This document shows, in pieces, positions 5,112-9,486 of a stretch of 9,486 nucleotides of DNA. The stretch's first letter is position 1, and the number at the start of each line of letters is the position of its first letter. The DNA is from an uncultured Planctomycetales bacterium. Lineage in GTDB: Bacteria > Planctomycetota > Planctomycetia > Pirellulales > Thermoguttaceae. Position numbers and translations under genes: made by a program. Location of the stretch: contig CALARR010000420.1 of assembly GCA_937889015.1 (NCBI GenBank), forward strand, positions 1 through 9,486. The letters run 5' to 3'. Below the pieces are notes generated by a model. That model was not told the DNA's origin, searched no databases, and worked only from the letters and a program-made list of their open reading frames with translations.

Positions 5112-7472
5112 GTGCGCGCACTTGCCCTGATCGTCGTGTTGTTGACTGCCCCGGCCCCGGCCGAGGAGTCCAGCCCCTACCGGATCGAGTTCGACCGGCC
5201 GGCCCAAGAGTGGGTCGAGGGCTTGCCCATCGGCAACGGCTACCAGGGGGCGATGGTCTTCGGCGGCGTGCCGGAGGAGCGGATTCAATTCAACGAGTGC
5301 ACGCTCTGGTCGGGCGGGCCGCACGACTACAGCCACGATGGGGCGGCCGACAGCCTGGCCGAACTCCGCAAGCTGCTGTTCGACGGCAAGCAGCGCGAGG
5401 CCGAGAAACTGGCCCTGGAGCGGTTCATGTCGGTGCCGTTGCGGCAGATGGCCTATCTGCCCTTCGGCGACCTGACATTGTCTTTCTCTGGCCACGAAAA
5501 GCACAGCGGCTATCAGCGGCATCTGGATTTGGATACGTCCATCGCCACCACGCGTTGGAGCGTGGGCGGAGCGAATTTCGTACGCCACGTGATGGCCAGC
5601 TATCCGGCCCGGGCGATCGTCGTACGCGTGGAGTGCGATCGGCCGGGGCAACTGAGTTTTCGGGCCGCGCTGGGCAGCGCGCAGGCCGAGGTGCAGACCT
5701 CGACGCTGGGCGACGACACGCTGTTGATGCGTGGCCGGGTGCGCGACTGGCAGACCCCGCGCATGCCGGGCCAGGTCTTTGCGGGCAAGACACGGTTTGA
5801 GGCCCGGCTGAAGGGCTCGGTCGAGGGCGGGCGGATCCGGGCGAGCGCGGAGGGGCTGCAGATCGAGGCGGCCAATGCGGCCACGCTGATCCTGGCCCCG
5901 GCGACCAGCTACGTGAACTACCAGGACGTGAGCGCCGACCCGGCCAAACGGTGCCAGGATATTTTGGAGGGGCTGGCGGGGAGAAGTTACGCGGCTCTGC
6001 GCGACGCGCACCTGGCCGACCACCGGGCCCTGTTCCGCCGCGTGTCACTGGACCTGGGACCGGCGCGGAAGCCGGGCCTGAGTACGGACGAGCGTCTGCT
6101 GGCTCAGGAACAAGCGCCGGAGCCGGCGTTGGCGGCCCTGGTCTTTCAATTCGGCCGCTACCTGCTGATCGCCAGCAGCCGCCTCGGGAGCCAGCCGGCC
6201 AACCTGCAGGGCGTGTGGAACGAGTTGATGGAACCGCCGTGGGACAGCAAGTACACGGTGAACATCAACACCGAGATGAACTACTGGCCGGCCGAGACGA
6301 CGAACCTGGCCGAATGCACCGCGCCGCTGTTTGCGGCCTTAGACGAAGTGGCCCAGGCCGGACGGCGCACGGCCCAGGCGCACTATCGCGCACGCGGCTG
6401 GGTGCTGCACCACAATTTCGACCTGTGGCGCGGCACCGCGCCGATTAACAACTCCAATCACGGGATCTGGCCCACGGGCGGGGCCTGGCTGTGCCAGCAC
6501 CTGTGGTGGCACTACCAGTTCTCGGGCGATCGGGAGTTCCTGGCGAGGCGTGCCTACCCCTTGATGAAAGAGGCTTCGCTGTTCTTCCTCGACTACCTGG
6601 TCGACGATCCGGTCAACGGCAAGGGGTGGCTGGTGAGCGGGCCAAGCAACTCGCCCGAGCACGGCGGGCTGGTGATGGGCCCCACCATGGACCACCAGAT
6701 CATCCGCAACCTGCTGGCCACAACGGCGGAGGCCGCGGCGATTCTGAAGGTGGACGAGAGGCTGTGCAAGGAGTTGCTGGCCGTGCGCGATCGCATCGCG
6801 CCGAACCAGGTGGGCGAGGCCGGGGCGCTGAAGGAATGGCTCTACAAGGAGCTGCCGCGCACCACGCATCGCCACCTGTCGCATCTGTGGGGACTGTATC
6901 CGGGCGAAGAGATCACGGCCGACACGCCGGAAATCCTGGAAGCCGCACGCCAGTCGCTCCAGTTGCGCGGCGATGCCGGCATGGGCTGGTCGATGGCCTG
7001 GAAGGTGAGTTGCTGGGCCCGGCTGCGCGACGGCCAGCGTGCCTGGCAACTGCTGAACCACCTGCTGAAGCTGACCGGTTCGCCGCGCACCAAGAACAAG
7101 GGGGGCGGGCTGTTGCCGAACCTGCTGGACTCGTGTCCGCCGTTCCAGATCGACGGCAATTTCGGGGCTACGGCAGGGATAGTGGAGATGTTGCTGCAGT
7201 CACATCGCCGGGACGCACGGGGCGCGACGCTGGTGGACCTGCTGCCGGCCCTGCCCCCGGCCTGGGGCGAGGGAAGAGTGAGTGGACTGCGTGCGCGCGG
7301 CGGGGTCGAGATCGACTTGGCGTGGCACGACGGCCACCTGACGGCGGCCAAGCTGCGCAGTCAGCACGGCGCACGATGCACGGTGCGCTCTGCGGGGCTG
7401 GAGCGTGGCTTGGAGCTGAAGCCCGGGCAGGCGGTGACGCTCGACGCGAAGCTGGGGTCGAGGGTGGAGTGA
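5112..7472 (+). CDS. Glycoside hydrolase family 95 enzyme, probable exported alpha-L-fucosidase (or alpha-L-galactosidase)
   Basis: This 786-residue enzyme would remove terminal alpha-linked L-fucose, or the structurally similar L-galactose, with inversion. The signal peptide is residues 1-17 (LALIVVLLTAPAPA, cut before Glu18), so it is exported. The N-terminal beta-domain starts with LPIGNGYQGAMVFGG (38-52) and NECTLWSGGP (61-70), both GH95 hallmarks. The helical catalytic barrel covers about 330-690. NINTEMNYWP holds Asn384 and Asn386, matching the catalytic Asn pair of characterised GH95 fucosidases. Glu516 in GPSNSPE matches the general acid, and Asp681 in QIDGNFG the residue paired with the Asn pair. 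A C-terminal beta-domain follows. Length is normal. GTG is the start, with GGAG at 5101-5104, 7 nt upstream; no in-frame ATG precedes the signal peptide. A hairpin array lies just before it. With the sulfatase it suggests a sulfated fucose-containing glycan (inference). Confidence 0.95.
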   Translation: MRALALIVVLLTAPAPAEESSPYRIEFDRPAQEWVEGLPIGNGYQGAMVFGGVPEERIQFNECTLWSGGPHDYSHDGAADSLAELRKLLFDGKQREAEKLALERFMSVPLRQMAYLPFGDLTLSFSGHEKHSGYQRHLDLDTSIATTRWSVGGANFVRHVMASYPARAIVVRVECDRPGQLSFRAALGSAQAEVQTSTLGDDTLLMRGRVRDWQTPRMPGQVFAGKTRFEARLKGSVEGGRIRASAEGLQIEAANAATLILAPATSYVNYQDVSADPAKRCQDILEGLAGRSYAALRDAHLADHRALFRRVSLDLGPARKPGLSTDERLLAQEQAPEPALAALVFQFGRYLLIASSRLGSQPANLQGVWNELMEPPWDSKYTVNINTEMNYWPAETTNLAECTAPLFAALDEVAQAGRRTAQAHYRARGWVLHHNFDLWRGTAPINNSNHGIWPTGGAWLCQHLWWHYQFSGDREFLARRAYPLMKEASLFFLDYLVDDPVNGKGWLVSGPSNSPEHGGLVMGPTMDHQIIRNLLATTAEAAAILKVDERLCKELLAVRDRIAPNQVGEAGALKEWLYKELPRTTHRHLSHLWGLYPGEEITADTPEILEAARQSLQLRGDAGMGWSMAWKVSCWARLRDGQRAWQLLNHLLKLTGSPRTKNKGGGLLPNLLDSCPPFQIDGNFGATAGIVEMLLQSHRRDARGATLVDLLPALPPAWGEGRVSGLRARGGVEIDLAWHDGHLTAAKLRSQHGARCTVRSAGLERGLELKPGQAVTLDAKLGSRVE

Positions 7473-7532
7473 GGGGTGTTTCTCGCAACGCTGCCCAAGA
7501 CGCGAAGCGGACTGCGTTTCCGGTTCTTGCCC

Positions 7533-7576
7533 GCCCTCACCCCCGGCCCCGTCTCCCGCGAGCGGGCGAGGGGAGC
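7533..7576. repeat. GC-rich interspersed repeat with CCCGC-GA-GCGGG core
   Basis: CCCTCACCCCC (7534-7544) runs through CTCCCGC into GCGGGCGAGGGG. The core CCCGC / GCGGG (7555-7566) is a perfect 5-bp stem around GA, and the outer CCCTC and GAGGGG also complement each other. From general knowledge, sequences of the type CCCTCACCCC...CTCTCCCGC-GAGCGGGAGAGGGG recur between genes in many bacteria; this is a recognisable, slightly degenerate example. It lies in the 232-nt spacer between the convergent GH95 and dehydratase genes and could serve as a two-way terminator-like structure. I see no gene in this spacer. Confidence 0.6.
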
Positions 7577-7658
7577 ATGGCAGGCGGAGCCGTGATCGGC
7601 GGTGGTCTATTGATGCTCAGAAAAGGACTGCAATAAGAGGGTGGCGTTTGTGCCAAGA

Positions 7659-7673
7659 AACCGGGCTCCCGTT
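7659..7673 (-). terminator. Weak candidate terminator of the dehydratase genes
   Basis: Read on the minus strand, AACGGGAGCCCGGTT forms a 4-bp CGGG/CCCG stem, extendable by two A-T pairs with one bulged G. It is followed by TTTCTT and lies about 32 nt after the large-subunit stop. The stem is short for an intrinsic terminator, so this is only a candidate. Confidence 0.2.
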
Positions 7674-7704
7674 GGTCGCCCTAGCTGCATTATTTATCTG
7701 AGGG

Positions 7705-8898
7705 TCAAGAGACGGGCAGGCAGCCGGGGCCCAGGGGCTCGAAGGCCTTATAGGTGAGGATGAACTCCTGGTGTCCCAGGGATTCTGACACGGTACGGCG
7801 GCCACAGGCCACGGCCAGGATCAGGTCGAAGATCTCCTGGCCCACCTCGTCCAGCGCGGCTCGACCATCGAGGATCCGGCCAGCATCCACGTCCATGTCG
7901 CCAGACATCTTGCGATAGGTCTCGGGGTTGGCGCAGATCTTGATGACCGGCGCCAGGGCCGAGCCCACGACCGTACCGCGGCCGGTGGTGAACAGCGTCA
8001 GGTGACAGCCGCAGGCGATCAGTTCGACGATCTCGGCGTTGTCGGAGATGTTGGGGAATCCGAAGCGGACCTCGCCGTCAGGGACGACATCCAGCAGGTA
8101 CAGGCCGCCGGTGGGAGGCACGTCGCCCGGCTTAATCAGGCCGGTGATCGGCGACTTGCCACTCTTGCTGTAGGCGCCGAGGGATTTTTCTTCGATGGTC
8201 GTCAAACCGCCTTCGGCATTGCCGGGCGCGAAGCTGCTGTGGCCCAGCACGCGATAGTAGCGTGCGGCTTTTTCCACGCAGGCCACGATCTGGCGGCCCA
8301 GCTCGGGCGTGGCGGCGCGGCGCGCCATGAACTGCTCGCAGCCGATCAACTCGCCGGTCTCTTCGAAGATGGCCGTGGCGCCGGCCTGGACCAGCAGGTC
8401 AAAGGCCCGGCCGGCGGCTGGATTGGCCGTGAGGCCGCTGGTGGCGTCGGAGCCGCCGCAGATGGTACCCACCACCAGTTCGTCGAGCCGCAGTTCGGCG
8501 CGGGGCTGGGTTTGCAGTTGGTCGAGGGCCTGTTCGACCCAGGCGCGGCCAGCCTGGATGCTGCTGGCCGTCCCGCCCGACTCCTGGATCACCAGCAGTT
8601 CCACGGGCCGGTCCGTGGCGCGGATCGCGTCCAGCAGGGCCTGGCGGTCGTAGCTTTCGCAACCGAGTGACACCAGCAACACGGCGCCCACATTGGGGTG
8701 CGTGCAAAGCTGGCGCATGATCTTGGCCGCATAGGCGTTGGGATAGCAGCCGGGAAAGCCGATCAGGTGCACGTCGCGGTCGCGGAAAGGCAGGGCGATC
8801 TCGCGCGCCACGTGGTGCGAGCATTCGACCAGATAGGCCACGGCCACCACGTTGCGAATTCCTTTTCGCCCGTCGCTGCGCAAGAAGCCTTGAATCAT
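7705..8898 (-). CDS. UxaA-family dehydratase, large (catalytic) subunit
   Basis: This 397-residue cytoplasmic protein matches the C-terminal catalytic part of altronate/galactarate-type dehydratases (UxaA/GarD), which remove water from a sugar acid to give a 2-keto-3-deoxy acid. The N-terminus GFLRSDGRKGIRN (4-16) is typical. Conserved cysteines occur at Cys51 (GFPGCYPN), Cys80 (SLGCES) and Cys147 (TICGGSDATSGLTANPAAG), the last being the clearest family signature and likely metal ligands. The C-terminus (GHQEFILTYKAFEPLGPGC) is complete. In E. coli UxaA both parts are one chain; here the small domain is separate (9086-9391) and the combined length of 498 is close to the fused enzyme. ATG 8898 is chosen because AGGA lies 8 nt upstream; the frame continues to ATG 9045 only through a non-coding repeat, giving an Arg-rich nonsense leader. 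SuyB, the sulfolactate sulfo-lyase large subunit, is in the same family, so the substrate stays open. Confidence 0.9.
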   Translation of the reverse strand: MIQGFLRSDGRKGIRNVVAVAYLVECSHHVAREIALPFRDRDVHLIGFPGCYPNAYAAKIMRQLCTHPNVGAVLLVSLGCESYDRQALLDAIRATDRPVELLVIQESGGTASSIQAGRAWVEQALDQLQTQPRAELRLDELVVGTICGGSDATSGLTANPAAGRAFDLLVQAGATAIFEETGELIGCEQFMARRAATPELGRQIVACVEKAARYYRVLGHSSFAPGNAEGGLTTIEEKSLGAYSKSGKSPITGLIKPGDVPPTGGLYLLDVVPDGEVRFGFPNISDNAEIVELIACGCHLTLFTTGRGTVVGSALAPVIKICANPETYRKMSGDMDVDAGRILDGRAALDEVGQEIFDLILAVACGRRTVSESLGHQEFILTYKAFEPLGPGCLPVS

Positions 8899-8906
8899 GA
8901 GCGGTT

Positions 8907-8910
8907 TCCT
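8907..8910 (-). promoter_or_regulatory. Ribosome binding site of the dehydratase large subunit
   Basis: AGGA on the minus strand lies 8 nt before ATG 8898. It supports that start over the in-frame ATG at 9045, which falls inside the palindromic repeat. Confidence 0.6.
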
Positions 8911-8969
8911 GAGATGAAGATCTGTGTTTGAGCGGTGTTTGCGCCGGCGGTGGCCGCGGCTACGCCGTC

Positions 8970-9083
8970 TCTGTTGCGGAAGTCCCCTACCGGGATATCC
9001 TGAACGCAACGAAGGATCGCGAGCCGGGCGGATTCTTCGCTTCACTCAGAATGACACACGGCAAGGCCACTTTCCGCAACAGA
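8970..9083. mobile_element. MITE-like palindromic element, 114 nt
   Basis: Exact 12-bp terminal inverted repeats TCTGTTGCGGAA (8970-8981) and TTCCGCAACAGA (9072-9083) bound the element. Inside lies an imperfect 26-bp inverted repeat: 8993-9018 (containing TCCTGAACGCAACGAAGGAT) against 9031-9056 (containing TTCTTCGCTTCACTCAGAAT), with a 12-nt loop. Most mismatches are transitions. The inner part is recognisable as the widespread 'CATCCTGAACG...GAAGGATC / GATTCTTCGC...CTCAGAATGACA' type of intergenic repeat found in many environmental bacteria (general knowledge, not searched here). It has no coding capacity, and I see no clear target-site duplication. It sits 2 nt after the small-subunit stop and separates the two dehydratase genes. 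It may be a MITE mobilised in trans or a REP-like repeat. Confidence 0.65.
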
Positions 9084-9085
9084 AA

Positions 9086-9391
9086 CTATGTGAGGTACGG
9101 ATTGGCGCCGTCCAAGGTGAAGGTTGGCAGGTAATCGCTACGGAGGTTATGCGTGTGGACGTACTGGCCGGGCCGGATGGCCTGGGTGGCCGAACCGATG
9201 GGGGCGCCGTACTTGAGCACCTTCTCGCCGGTGACGATCGGCCGGATGGCCAGCTTGTGGCCGACGGGAATGGGGTCGGCCAGTTCGACAGCCTGGTCTT
9301 CGACGACGACCACGTCGCCGGGCGTCAGCGGTTGGGCCGCCACGGCGATGTTGTCCTCGGATGTGAGATGGATGATGCGCGGATCGGTCAT
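9086..9391 (-). CDS. UxaA-family dehydratase, small subunit (SAF domain)
   Basis: This 101-residue protein is the SAF-domain half of an altronate-dehydratase-type enzyme, which helps bind the sugar-acid substrate next to the catalytic subunit. The family pattern is clear throughout: DNIAVA (13-18), IPVGHKLAI (41-49), GEKVLKYGAPIGSAT (55-69) and VHTHN (78-82). It aligns with the first 100 or so residues of fused UxaA and also with SuyA. The start is ATG 9391; only a weak GAG lies about 9 nt upstream. The stop TAG (9088-9086) is followed almost at once by the MITE-like element, then by the large-subunit gene 187 nt further on. The two genes almost certainly encode one heteromeric enzyme and were probably closer together before the repeat arrived (inference). 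Confidence 0.9.
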   Translation of the reverse strand: MTDPRIIHLTSEDNIAVAAQPLTPGDVVVVEDQAVELADPIPVGHKLAIRPIVTGEKVLKYGAPIGSATQAIRPGQYVHTHNLRSDYLPTFTLDGANPYLT

Positions 9392-9415
9392 GAAAAGACT
9401 CGTTCGTTGTGTTAC

Positions 9416-9433
9416 GAGCCGGTAGACCGGCTC
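9416..9433. repeat. Perfect 8-bp-arm palindrome over the stop of the last minus-strand gene
   Basis: GAGCCGGT and ACCGGCTC are exact reverse complements around AG. The palindrome overlaps the TGA stop of the partial gene and lies 24 nt before the small dehydratase subunit. No T-run follows on either strand, so it is more likely an mRNA-stabilising or attenuating hairpin between operon genes than a full terminator. A regulator site is also possible. Confidence 0.55.
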
Positions 9434-9486
9434 AGCCGTAGCCCAGTTGCCGCAAATCCTCCTCGGTCAGCCCGAAGTGATGCCCC
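9432..9486 (-). CDS. C-terminal end of an unidentified gene (partial, truncated by the window edge)
   Basis: Only the last 17 codons and the TGA stop are visible, reading GHHFGLTEEDLRQLGYG. The codon use and high-GC third positions fit coding sequence. It points the same way as the dehydratase genes, and its stop lies 40 nt before the small-subunit start, so it is probably the upstream gene of the same operon. The tail is too short to name a family. A sugar-acid enzyme such as a dehydrogenase, aldolase or lactonase would fit the context but is not shown. Confidence 0.55.
   Translation of the reverse strand, partial: GHHFGLTEEDLRQLGYG

Noticed and set aside
8899..9045. A 49-residue N-terminal extension of the dehydratase large subunit
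   Set aside because: It is encoded by the palindromic repeat and reads as Arg-rich nonsense. Family similarity starts right at MIQGFLRSDG, and ATG 8898 has its own ribosome binding site.
8928..9134. A 68-codon plus-strand frame across the spacer between the dehydratase genes
   Set aside because: It is made almost entirely of the MITE-like repeat and the reverse of the small subunit end.

Overview
The window is a compact carbohydrate-degradation locus from a GC-rich bacterium. The combination of a formylglycine sulfatase, a Tat-exported flavoprotein, a BNR-propeller 'sialidase' and a GH95 fucosidase, all with export signals, is typical of Planctomycetota and other PVC-group polysaccharide degraders. 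That assignment is an inference from gene content and style; there is no rRNA or marker gene here to prove it.

Layout. Bases 39-7472 carry five plus-strand genes: a GntR/FCD regulator (39-854), a type I sulfatase (851-2248, overlapping the regulator by 4 nt), a Tat-signal FAD-dependent oxidoreductase (2276-3682), a BNR/Asp-box propeller protein (about 3768-4904) and a GH95 alpha-L-fucosidase-like enzyme (5112-7472, GTG start). After a 232-nt convergent spacer, the minus strand carries the large (7705-8898) and small (9086-9391) subunits of a split UxaA/altronate-type dehydratase. The last 17 codons of a further upstream minus-strand gene lie at 9432-9485.

How it may work together (inference). 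Four exported enzymes would desulfate, oxidise and hydrolyse a sulfated, probably fucose-containing glycan in the periplasm or outside the cell. The GntR/FCD regulator, which keeps a complete Asp/His metal and effector site, would sense a small organic acid or sugar acid derived from it. The UxaA-type enzyme would dehydrate a sugar acid in the cytoplasm. The substrate is not determined by the sequence.

The intergenic DNA is richer than expected. Three tandem hairpins of one shared 9-3-9 design lie before the GH95 gene (4965-5074). A 114-nt palindromic MITE-like element (8970-9083) sits between the two dehydratase subunit genes. A 'CCCTCACCCC...CCCGCGAGCGGG' type repeat lies in the convergent spacer. 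Perfect 8-bp-arm palindromes lie before the propeller gene (3728-3745) and over the stop of the last minus-strand gene (9416-9433). I found no CRISPR array, tRNA, rRNA or transposase. I did not see a clearly new defence or mobile system; the hairpin array and the MITE-like element are the most interesting unexplained structures.
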